Assembly (NCBI GenBank): GCA_026129485.1
Contig: JAHCHY010000006.1
Location: forward strand, 152,857 to 216,856
Source of the DNA: Cyclobacteriaceae bacterium
GTDB lineage: Bacteria; Bacteroidota; Bacteroidia; Cytophagales; Cyclobacteriaceae
Length of the DNA: 64,000 bases
Direction: 5' to 3'
Position 1 is the first letter of the stretch. Each line of letters begins with the position of its first letter. Of the stretch, positions 8,783 to 16,288 are shown piece after piece. Under the pieces are notes generated by a model. The model made no database searches and was not told where the DNA came from. It saw only the letters and a list, made by a program, of their open reading frames with translations. The position numbers and the translations under genes were made by a program.

Positions 8783-10372
8783 ATGTTCATGAAAAGGATA
8801 TTACTTGCGCTTGCTATTATTTCGCATGCAGCATTTGCACAACAGGAAATAGCGCTTTATAAAGGCATTGTTCCCAATGCGATCAGGCCCACCGTAACCA
8901 TCGACACATCCGTAACGCGCAACGTGGGCGACAATAAGATCGACATTCTGCATGGTGTGATCACACCAACGCTAACCTTGTATTTGCCTGACCCCGCCAA
9001 AGCAACCGGAACTGCGGTAATCATTTGTCCCGGTGGCGGCTATTCTATCCTGGCCATCAGCCATGAAGGACACGACATGGCTAAGAAATTTAATGAAGCC
9101 GGAATTGCGGCCTTTGTTTTAAAGTATCGCTTGCCACGAAAAGAGCTGATGCCGGACAAACGCATAGGCCCGCTACAAGATGCGCAACGCGCCATTCAAT
9201 TAGTACGCGAAAATGCCCGGCAATGGAATATCCATCCGAATAAAATCGGCATACTCGGTTCGTCTGCGGGCGGGCATCTTGCTTCAACAGCAGGAACGCA
9301 TTTTGAAAAAGCCTATATCGATAATCTCAACAGCATCAACCTGCGGCCGGACTTTATGATTCTGAATTACCCGGTAATCAGCTTCTCGGATAGTCTTACT
9401 CACCAGGGTTCGCGCATGAACCTGATCGGCAACCCGGATGTTGCCGTAAAGGGCTCAAAAAAATTCCAGGAGCTGGGCATGACGAAAGAAGATGTGATCC
9501 TGTTTTCCAACGAGCTGCAGGTAACACCTAAAACTCCGCCCACATTTATTACCGCACCGTTAACCGACAACGTGGTGCCGGCAGGCAACACCTTCGCCTT
9601 TATAGCCGCCATGCAGCAAAACAAAGTGCCGGTTGAAACTTTCATTTATGAAAAAGGGCCGCATGGCTTCGGTATGCATAACGCCACCGCCAGGGAACAA
9701 TGGTTTGATGCCTGCCTGCGCTGGATAAAGAAAAATTTTGAGCCGAACATGGATTGGGCCAACCTGAAACGTTTTGAAAATGATAATAAAAAAGTATTGC
9801 AACCAGCAGCCAGCGAAAACCGCATCGTATTTATGGGCAACTCCATTACCGAAGGCTGGAGCAAGCTCCACCCCGATTTCTGGAAAGACAAGCCTTATAT
9901 AAACCGGGGCATCAGCGGGCAAACCACTCCGCAAATGTTGCTCCGCTTTAAACAAGATGTGATTGATCTTAAACCGAAAGTGGTAGTGATACTGGCCGGC
10001 ACCAACGACATTGCCGGCAATACCGGCTCAATGACATTGGAACAAAGCCGCGACAATATTATTGCGATGGCGCAATTAGCGAAAGCTAATGGAATAAAAG
10101 TGGTGCTCTCATCTGTTATCCCGGCTTACGATTTTCCGTGGCGGCCCGGGCTGGAACCGGCCGGTAAAATTGTTGCCCTCAACCAAATGATTAAACGTTA
10201 TTGCGATGCCAACAAGATCGTGTACCTCGATTATCACGCGGCCATGAAAGACGAACGTAACGGACTGAAGAACGAGCTGGGTTATGATGGCGTGCATCCG
10301 AATGAAGCCGGGTATAAAGTAATGGGGCCGTTAGCCGAGAAGGCAATCGCAGAAGCGCTGAAAAGGAAATAA
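8783..10372 (+). CDS. Two-domain esterase: alpha/beta-hydrolase fused to SGNH/GDSL hydrolase
   Basis: A 529-residue secreted protein (signal peptide ending HAAFAQQ; the ATG at 8789 is an alternative start). Residues ~25-320 are an alpha/beta-hydrolase of the acetyl-xylan-esterase/BD-FAE type: C-P-G-G-G-Y oxyanion region, nucleophile elbow G-S-S-A-G-G-H near residue 160, P-L-T-D-N-V-V-P for the acid, and G-P-H-G-F for the His. Residues ~340-529 are an SGNH hydrolase: block I F-M-G-N-S-I-T-E-G near 350, G-I-S-G-Q-T, block III G-T-N-D-I, and block V D-G-V-H-P-N-x-x-G-Y. Two serine esterases in one chain suggest stepwise removal of acetyl or aryl esters from glycans. A possible -7 element (TAACTTTA, 8765-8772) precedes it. 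Convergent with the Nudix regulator, 2 nt apart. Confidence 0.9.
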   Translation: MFMKRILLALAIISHAAFAQQEIALYKGIVPNAIRPTVTIDTSVTRNVGDNKIDILHGVITPTLTLYLPDPAKATGTAVIICPGGGYSILAISHEGHDMAKKFNEAGIAAFVLKYRLPRKELMPDKRIGPLQDAQRAIQLVRENARQWNIHPNKIGILGSSAGGHLASTAGTHFEKAYIDNLNSINLRPDFMILNYPVISFSDSLTHQGSRMNLIGNPDVAVKGSKKFQELGMTKEDVILFSNELQVTPKTPPTFITAPLTDNVVPAGNTFAFIAAMQQNKVPVETFIYEKGPHGFGMHNATAREQWFDACLRWIKKNFEPNMDWANLKRFENDNKKVLQPAASENRIVFMGNSITEGWSKLHPDFWKDKPYINRGISGQTTPQMLLRFKQDVIDLKPKVVVILAGTNDIAGNTGSMTLEQSRDNIIAMAQLAKANGIKVVLSSVIPAYDFPWRPGLEPAGKIVALNQMIKRYCDANKIVYLDYHAAMKDERNGLKNELGYDGVHPNEAGYKVMGPLAEKAIAEALKRK

Positions 10373-10374
10373 TA

Positions 10375-11121
10375 TCAGAAGCTAAGTCGCAAGCCCTGCT
10401 TCATAGCTTTGTCATACTTCCGTTTATCGAAGCGATAAAGAAAAGGCGCTTTGTGCGCGCCACCGGTTTTGCGTTCCTTCAACCGGATCAGCACATCCAG
10501 CGATATCATTTGCTTTTGAAAATTTCTGCGATCCAGCGCTTCATTCAGGATAGTTTCATATAATTTCTGAAGCTGGGGCATCGTAAACTTTTCAGGCAGC
10601 AGGTTATACCCTACAGGATGATCGTTAAGGCTAAGACGCAGCGCTTCCAGCGCTTTACTCATAATCTGGTTATGATCGTAGATCAGTTCCGGAACATTAT
10701 CTACATCCCACCATTTACATTCGCTGCTTAATAAATCCGGTTCCGGAAACACTTGGGAATAATCCACCAACGCATAATACCCGATCGTTACAAATCGCTT
10801 TCCTATCCACGTGCCTTCGTGTCGTTTGCCTTTCTCCCGGTCCGGATCGCCAAAGGCATAAAATTGTTTCAGAAATATTTCCGCCAGGCCGGTCCGCTCC
10901 TTTAAAGTCCGGATGGCGGACTGATCGATTGACTCTTTATGTTTCACAAAACCACCCGGCAGGCACCAGGGCCCGTTTTTCCATTTCAACAACAGGACTT
11001 TAAGCGAATTTTCATGAAAGCCGAAAATCACGCAATCTACCGACAGGTGCGACAGATACACCCGGTCGCCCGATTCCTGAAACTCCTGCAAAGAGGTAAA
11101 GTCCGCCTTACTACGCGCCAT
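10375..11121 (-). CDS. Nudix-related transcriptional regulator (NrtR/AraR-like)
   Basis: 248 residues: an N-terminal Nudix fold (~20-160) and a C-terminal winged helix (~170-248, T-M-P-Q-L-Q-K-L-Y-E-T-I-L ... R-R-N-F-Q-K-Q-M ... K-A-P-F-L-Y-R-F-D). This two-domain layout is that of NrtR and the Bacteroides AraR sugar repressor. The Nudix box is degenerate: spacing G-x5-E is kept, but the R-E-x-x-E-E core reads R-T-L-K-E-R. Loss of catalytic Glu fits a ligand-sensing rather than hydrolytic domain. It is divergent from the PQQ-dehydrogenase gene, and the 107-nt gap holds a perfect 25-bp palindrome, probably its operator. Inferred role: repressor of the adjacent sugar genes; the effector may be a sugar, sugar phosphate or ADP-ribose. 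Confidence 0.85.
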   Translation of the reverse strand: MARSKADFTSLQEFQESGDRVYLSHLSVDCVIFGFHENSLKVLLLKWKNGPWCLPGGFVKHKESIDQSAIRTLKERTGLAEIFLKQFYAFGDPDREKGKRHEGTWIGKRFVTIGYYALVDYSQVFPEPDLLSSECKWWDVDNVPELIYDHNQIMSKALEALRLSLNDHPVGYNLLPEKFTMPQLQKLYETILNEALDRRNFQKQMISLDVLIRLKERKTGGAHKAPFLYRFDKRKYDKAMKQGLRLSF

Positions 11122-11199
11122 ACGTGCAAATCATCCGTTTATCACTATTTCCGAAAACAAAACTAACATCATTCTGTGAATCGTCATCGGAAATAAATA

Positions 11200-11224
11200 T
11201 TATTGTGTATATCGTACACAATAA
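11200..11224. promoter_or_regulatory. Perfect 25-bp palindrome, candidate operator of the Nudix regulator
   Basis: Ten-base arms TTATTGTGTA (11200-11209) and TACACAATAA (11215-11224) are exact reverse complements around the 5-nt spacer TATCG. It sits in the divergent gap between the Nudix-type regulator (start 11121) and the dehydrogenase (start 11229), 4 nt before the latter's ATG. A repressor bound here would block the rightward gene and could act on its own gene. Confidence 0.7.
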
Positions 11225-11228
11225 ATCC

Positions 11229-14183
11229 ATGAAACCGAAACTCATTACCGGGCCTGAACCAACAGCCAAACACATGCACCACACGCCTGTTCCTGCCGCA
11301 TGGAGAAAGTCCGGGATACTTACCTTGTTTCTCGCTACCATGCTGATCACATGCAAACAAGCTGAAGAACCGGGCGACTCGCTTCCACCGGAAGAAAATC
11401 GTTTTGTCCGCTCCGTGCTTACGCAGCCCGGCCAGTTAGACGAGCCTATGGTAATGTCTTTTCTGAAAGACGGGCGCATCCTGCTTATTGAACGCAAGGG
11501 AAACCTGAAGGCATTCAACCCTGCCACCAGCGAAGTAATAACAATTGCCACCATACCCGTCAATACAAAATACACAAGCAGGGAAGGCCAGGTAACCGAA
11601 GCAGAAGAAGGGTTAATGGGACTAATTGCTCACCCGGATTTTGATAAGAACCATTGGATTTACCTGTACTATGCTGATCCTTCGGAACCCAAGCATGTAT
11701 TGGCCCGATGGGAGCTGCATGGCGATTCATTGTATGCTTCTACCAAGAAAATTGTACTGGAGATACCTACGCAACGCGAAACCTGCTGCCACACAGGCGG
11801 GGGAATGGTGTTTGACAAAGCAGGTAATCTTTTTTTAACAGTTGGAAATAATACCGGCAACCCCGCCAACGGCACTGCCGGTTTTGATGAACGTGCAGGG
11901 CGAGAGAGCTGGGACGACCAGCGCGCAGCAGGAAGCACCAACGACCTTCGTGGAAAAATTCTTCGCATTCACCCGGAAGATGATGGTTCATATACCATTC
12001 CGGAAGGCAACTTATTTCCGAAAGGAACTGACAAAACACTCCCTGAAATTTATACGATGGGGCATCGCAATCCCTGGCGGATTTCCATGGATAGTAAAAC
12101 CGGTTACATCTACTGGGGTGAAGTAGGCCCTGATGCTTCGCGCGATTCTACAATCGGGCCAAAGGGCTATGATGAATTTAACCAGGCGCGCCAGGCCGGT
12201 TTCTTCGGGTGGCCTTATTTTATTGGTGATAACATACCGTATAGTCATTACAATTATGAAACCGGTGTAGTGGGCGAAAAATTTAATGCCGCGCAACCGG
12301 TCAATAACTCACCTAACAACACCGGCCTGAAAGAATTGCCACTACCCCAAAAAGCGCTTATCTGGTATCCTTATTCAAACTCGGAAGAATTTCCATTAGT
12401 GGGCAGCTCGGGCCGAAGCGCAACAGGCGGCCCGGTGTTCAGGAAAACCGATTTCAAAAACGCGTCCCGCCCCTTTCCTTCCTATTATGAGGGTAAGTGG
12501 TTCATCGTAGAATTTATGCGCGGCTGGATTATGGTGGTTACGATGGATGGAGAAGGTAACTATAAAAGCATGGAGCGGTTTTTACCCAATGAAAATTTCA
12601 GCAGCGCCATTGATATGCAGTTTGGCCCGGAAGGCGACTTGTATGTGCTGGAATATGGCTCGGCCTGGTTCAGAGGCAATGATAATGCACGCATTGTAAA
12701 GATCGAATACAATGGCGGAAACCGTAAGCCCATTGTAGCGGCTAATGCCGACAAGCTTGCAGGAGCATTGCCTTTGCAGGTAAAGCTATCTTCAGCAGGC
12801 ACTACCGATTACGATAAGTATGACCGGGATGCCCTGACGTACGAATGGAAGCTTGAATCTTCAAACGGTTACAAGCAAACCATTCAGGAAGCTAACCCCG
12901 TTGTTACGTTCGATGAGGCCGGTGAATACTTAGTAACACTAACGGTAACCGATACCAAAGGTGAATCAAATTACCAGGCTGTCAAAATACAGGCTGGTAA
13001 TGATGCACCTGTGGTAGAACTTAACATACTTCGGGGGAACAAAACGTTCTATTTCGAAAACAGCACGATTGATTACGAGATAGCGGTGAATGACAAAGAG
13101 GACGGAACGCTTGGTCAGGGTATTCCACACAACGAAGTAGCTGTGAATTTTGATTACGCACCGGAAGGGTTTGATCTTATTGAGATCGCCTCTACCCACA
13201 GGAGCACCGATGAGTGGATTACATTTTCGGCAGGCCTGAACCTGATCAATAAAAGCGATTGCAAGTCTTGCCACCTGGATGACAAAAAATCGGTTGGCCC
13301 GTCTTACTTAGATATTGCCAACCGGTACAAAGGCGACAGAACCGCACAGGAAAAACTTGCCCAAAAAATTATTATGGGGGGCGGTGGCGTTTGGGGCGAC
13401 CATGCTATGGCTGCTCATCCACAGGTTACTCCGCCACAGGCCGCCAATATGGTAAAGTACATTATGAGCATTACCGATACTAAACAAACCGTAAAGGAAA
13501 TTCCGTTGAAAGGCACCTTTACCATGAAGGCCCCGGCCGATGATAATAAGCGGGGCGGTTATTTGCTGCGCGTAGCGTACAAAGACAAAGGCACATCTGT
13601 TATGCAACCTATTACATCGGAAAAAATTCTTGCGCTGCGCAACCCTGTGCTGGATCCCGAACTTCATGATGTCTCTTACGGCACACAATTGTTTACTACA
13701 CCAAGCCGCTCTTTCTCTATGGTGGGTGATCAATCCTATCTCGGTTATAAGAACATCGACTTTACCGGCATTCGCCAGATTGAGCTCATGTTGCAGGCGC
13801 AACCTCGTTCAGGCGCTATCGGGGGAACGGTAGAAATTCATCTCGATAGTCCGGATGGGCCGCTGGTCGGGAAATCAGAACAAATTGTTCCTAAAGAAAT
13901 CGATTTTATGACAGCTATACAGCTTATGCAACAGGAACAACAAAAGAACAATAAGAATAAACCAAAAGCTAATTCGGGAAGTGATGCGCCCAGTGCGGCC
14001 TCTATCGATTTCAACGCGCTGCGCAAGTTTATGTCTGATGTTATCAAAGTGCCCGTTAACAATATACAAGGCACGCATGATGTTTATTTTGTATTCAGAA
14101 ATCCTGAAGCAGACGAAAATAAAATTCTGGTACAGATGGTTGAAATACAATTTCAGAACAGGATTGATCCGACAGGCAAATAA
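11229..14183 (+). CDS. PQQ-type glucose/sorbosone dehydrogenase with PKD, cytochrome c and carbohydrate-binding modules
   Basis: From ATG 11229 the product has 984 residues; ATG 11274 is an alternative that shortens the N-region before the lipoprotein signal (FLATMLITC). A start at 11124 would put the 25-bp palindrome inside the coding sequence and is rejected. Domains: GSDH beta-propeller (~30-420; E-E-G-L-M-G-L-I-A-H-P-D-F, T-C-C-H-T-G-G-G-M, N-D-L-R-G-K-I-L-R-I, M-G-H-R-N-P-W-R-I); a PKD domain (Y-E-W-K-L ... V-T-L-T-V-T-D); a single-haem cytochrome c (D-C-K-S-C-H, then G-P-S-Y-L-D-I-A) ending M-V-K-Y-I-M-S; and a C-terminal CBM6-like jelly roll with a Lys/Asn-rich insertion. Likely oxidises a polymeric or oligomeric sugar, with electrons going straight to the fused haem. 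Putative regulon member of the divergent Nudix regulator. Confidence 0.87.
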   Translation: MKPKLITGPEPTAKHMHHTPVPAAWRKSGILTLFLATMLITCKQAEEPGDSLPPEENRFVRSVLTQPGQLDEPMVMSFLKDGRILLIERKGNLKAFNPATSEVITIATIPVNTKYTSREGQVTEAEEGLMGLIAHPDFDKNHWIYLYYADPSEPKHVLARWELHGDSLYASTKKIVLEIPTQRETCCHTGGGMVFDKAGNLFLTVGNNTGNPANGTAGFDERAGRESWDDQRAAGSTNDLRGKILRIHPEDDGSYTIPEGNLFPKGTDKTLPEIYTMGHRNPWRISMDSKTGYIYWGEVGPDASRDSTIGPKGYDEFNQARQAGFFGWPYFIGDNIPYSHYNYETGVVGEKFNAAQPVNNSPNNTGLKELPLPQKALIWYPYSNSEEFPLVGSSGRSATGGPVFRKTDFKNASRPFPSYYEGKWFIVEFMRGWIMVVTMDGEGNYKSMERFLPNENFSSAIDMQFGPEGDLYVLEYGSAWFRGNDNARIVKIEYNGGNRKPIVAANADKLAGALPLQVKLSSAGTTDYDKYDRDALTYEWKLESSNGYKQTIQEANPVVTFDEAGEYLVTLTVTDTKGESNYQAVKIQAGNDAPVVELNILRGNKTFYFENSTIDYEIAVNDKEDGTLGQGIPHNEVAVNFDYAPEGFDLIEIASTHRSTDEWITFSAGLNLINKSDCKSCHLDDKKSVGPSYLDIANRYKGDRTAQEKLAQKIIMGGGGVWGDHAMAAHPQVTPPQAANMVKYIMSITDTKQTVKEIPLKGTFTMKAPADDNKRGGYLLRVAYKDKGTSVMQPITSEKILALRNPVLDPELHDVSYGTQLFTTPSRSFSMVGDQSYLGYKNIDFTGIRQIELMLQAQPRSGAIGGTVEIHLDSPDGPLVGKSEQIVPKEIDFMTAIQLMQQEQQKNNKNKPKANSGSDAPSAASIDFNALRKFMSDVIKVPVNNIQGTHDVYFVFRNPEADENKILVQMVEIQFQNRIDPTGK

Positions 14184-14215
14184 CTGATTTAAACGATTCA
14201 CTTAAACCTTCAACT

Positions 14216-15253
14216 ATGAAAACCAAAACAACCAGGCGACAATTTATCGGGGCCGCATCCACGCTGCTGGCAGGTTCGGTGCTGGCAGGCCAACAGGCTT
14301 TTGCCATGCCTAACTTCATTAACAACCTGGGCAAATCAGGTTCAACCATCAAAGGAGTAAGATTAGGTGTAATCACCTACTCTTTCCGCGACCTGCCCGA
14401 CCAAAGCGCGGAAGCTACATTGGATTATATCCGTAAGTGTGGGATCACGAATATTGAATTGATGGGAGGCCCTGCGGAATCATTTGCAGGCGCTCCGAAA
14501 AACCCGGTGGATTTTCGCACCCTGTTTCCGTTGTGGCGCAAGCGGCAGCAAAAAGAGGAGCTAACGGAAGAAGAAGCGAAAACACTGGCAGATGCCGAAG
14601 CCAAAACAAAAGCATACCGCGATGAAATGGCTGTCTGGAGATTAAAGGCTTCTATTTCAAAATTTGAAGAGTTTGCAAAAATGTATAAGAAGGCCGATAT
14701 AGACATTTATGCTTTTAAGCCCGATGCCTTCGGTATGCAAAATTCAGATGCAGATATTGACTATGGCTTACGGGCCGCCAAAGCCTTGGGCGCATCGCAT
14801 GTTACGCTGGAACATCCGGCCAACGATGCACACACCCTGAAGCTTGGTAAAGCTGCTGAAAAGTACGGGTTGAAAATAGGTTATCACGGCCACGAACAAC
14901 AAACACCCACCTTCTGGGATACTGCCCTCAGCCAATCAACAGCCAACGCGCTTAATCTTGATTTCGGTCATTACATAGCAGCCGGCAATACCAATGGTCT
15001 TGATTTCATTAAGGAAAAAAGCAAGCACATTGTGAGCATGCACATGAAAGACCGCAAGTCAAAGGCTAATGGTGGCGATAACCTGCCCTGGGGCACGGGC
15101 GATACACCGCTTGCTGATGCATTACGCTTAATGCGCGATAACAAATACGCTTTCCCGGCTACTATTGAGCTGGAATATAAGATCCCGGAAGATTCCAACC
15201 CGATTGAAGAAGTGAAGAAGTGCCTCGAGTTTTGTAAAGCAGCGCTTGGATAA
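14216..15253 (+). CDS. Sugar phosphate isomerase/epimerase (xylose-isomerase-like TIM barrel), Tat-exported
   Basis: 345 residues beginning with a twin-arginine signal (T-T-R-R-Q-F-I-G-A-A) and an alanine-rich hydrophobic core, cleaved near QQAFA. The rest is an AP-endonuclease-2/xylose-isomerase-like TIM barrel (PF01261): L-G-V-I-T-Y-S-F-R-D, I-E-L-M-G-G-P-A-E, H-V-T-L-E-H-P-A, I-G-Y-H-G-H-E-Q, L-D-F-G-H-Y, V-S-M-H-M-K-D-R and I-E-L-E-Y-K-I-P carry the usual Glu/His/Asp metal ligands at strand ends. A Lys/Glu-rich insertion (~100-145) is common in the Bacteroidota group. 32 nt after the PQQ dehydrogenase, so probably the same transcript. Likely isomerises, epimerises or dehydrates an oxidised (keto) sugar in the periplasm. 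Confidence 0.85.
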   Translation: MKTKTTRRQFIGAASTLLAGSVLAGQQAFAMPNFINNLGKSGSTIKGVRLGVITYSFRDLPDQSAEATLDYIRKCGITNIELMGGPAESFAGAPKNPVDFRTLFPLWRKRQQKEELTEEEAKTLADAEAKTKAYRDEMAVWRLKASISKFEEFAKMYKKADIDIYAFKPDAFGMQNSDADIDYGLRAAKALGASHVTLEHPANDAHTLKLGKAAEKYGLKIGYHGHEQQTPTFWDTALSQSTANALNLDFGHYIAAGNTNGLDFIKEKSKHIVSMHMKDRKSKANGGDNLPWGTGDTPLADALRLMRDNKYAFPATIELEYKIPEDSNPIEEVKKCLEFCKAALG

Positions 15254-15274
15254 TGGAAGATTCCGAGATAAGTC

Positions 15275-16288
15275 CTAATCCTGTGCGCAGCGAAATCCCA
15301 GGTTAGACATTCCGGAATCGAAGGCAGTGCCTTGCCGGGCAGTGGGCCGGTAGTTTATACAATAATTGGAAGCGCAAAGAAAGGAGCCCCCGCGCGTTAC
15401 ATGCTTTGTTATGTTGGGTTCGCGCGGATCAAAGGCTTTATCGGCACCTTTCGGGTTTACGGTTATTTCTGCTTTTGCCAGGTGCTGGTAATAGCTGATA
15501 TTGTAGTAATCGCTGGTCCACTCCCACACGTTTCCGATCATATCATACAAGCCGCGTTCATTAGGCGGAAACGTTTTTACAGGAGCTGTTGAAGTGAACC
15601 CGTCTTCACCGGTATCTTTTACGGGAAAGCTCCCCTGAAATGTGTTTGCCATGAACTTTCCCCTTGGCGAAAGCTCATCGCCCCAGGCATAGGCAGCCTG
15701 TTCATCACCCTTAGCTGCAAACTCCCACTCTGCTTCCGTAGGCAAACGTTTGCCCATCCATCGGCAATAGGCCTGCGCATCTTCAAAGGCAATGTGAACC
15801 ACCGGGTGATTCATTTTTCCGGCAAGATTACTTTGAGGCCCTTCAGGGTGTTGCCAGTCTGCACCGGTTACCCACTTCCACCATTGCGCATAATCATTTA
15901 ATGTTACCACATCAGCAGGCGCCACATATACCAGCGACCCCGCCACCATCATGCTATCGGGCGGTTGAGGCGTGCCTGCAGGAAGCTGCTTCTTCAATTC
16001 GTCCCAGCCAGGTTTTCGCTCGGCTACGGTTTTATATCCTGTAGCATCTGCAAAAGCTTTAAAAGATTGATTCGTAACCTCTGTTTCATCTATCCAGTAG
16101 CTGTCAACCTTCACCCGGTGAGCCGGGCGCTCATGCTCGTAGGCATTGGGGTGATTCGTTCCCATTACAAACGTTCCTCCTGCTACCCGAACCATGCCTT
16201 CAGGTTTGTTGGCCACAGATTCTTTCTTGGCCGAACAGGCTACCACCAGTAAGCCCACGATGAGTAAAAAGAATTTTTCAGAATACAT
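15275..16288 (-). CDS. Formylglycine-generating enzyme, catalytic cysteine pair present, lipoprotein
   Basis: 337 residues with a lipoprotein signal (L-L-V-V-A-C, Cys18) and one SUMF1/FGE domain (PF03781). Markers are V-A-G-G-T-F-V-M-G, T-E-V-T-N-Q-S-F, P-V-V-H-I-A-F-E-D-A-x-A-Y-C, R-L-P-T-E-A-E-W-E-F-A-A, G-N-V-W-E-W-T-S-D and R-G-G-S-F-L-C-A-S-N-Y-C. Cys305 and Cys310 align with the copper-binding Cys336/Cys341 of human FGE, and the downstream S-N-L-G-F-R-C is also kept. Established FGE function: O2-dependent conversion of the sulfatase active-site Cys to formylglycine. Its ATG lies inside the last 11 bases of the sulfatase gene, so the two are translationally coupled and this enzyme very likely matures that sulfatase. 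The O2 requirement indicates an aerobic host. Confidence 0.88.
   Translation of the reverse strand: MYSEKFFLLIVGLLVVACSAKKESVANKPEGMVRVAGGTFVMGTNHPNAYEHERPAHRVKVDSYWIDETEVTNQSFKAFADATGYKTVAERKPGWDELKKQLPAGTPQPPDSMMVAGSLVYVAPADVVTLNDYAQWWKWVTGADWQHPEGPQSNLAGKMNHPVVHIAFEDAQAYCRWMGKRLPTEAEWEFAAKGDEQAAYAWGDELSPRGKFMANTFQGSFPVKDTGEDGFTSTAPVKTFPPNERGLYDMIGNVWEWTSDYYNISYYQHLAKAEITVNPKGADKAFDPREPNITKHVTRGGSFLCASNYCINYRPTARQGTAFDSGMSNLGFRCAQD

Noticed and set aside
11124-11228. Extension of the PQQ dehydrogenase start to 11124
   Set aside because: It would put the 25-bp palindrome and a non-signal-like stretch into the protein; ATG 11229 or 11274 fits the lipoprotein signal.
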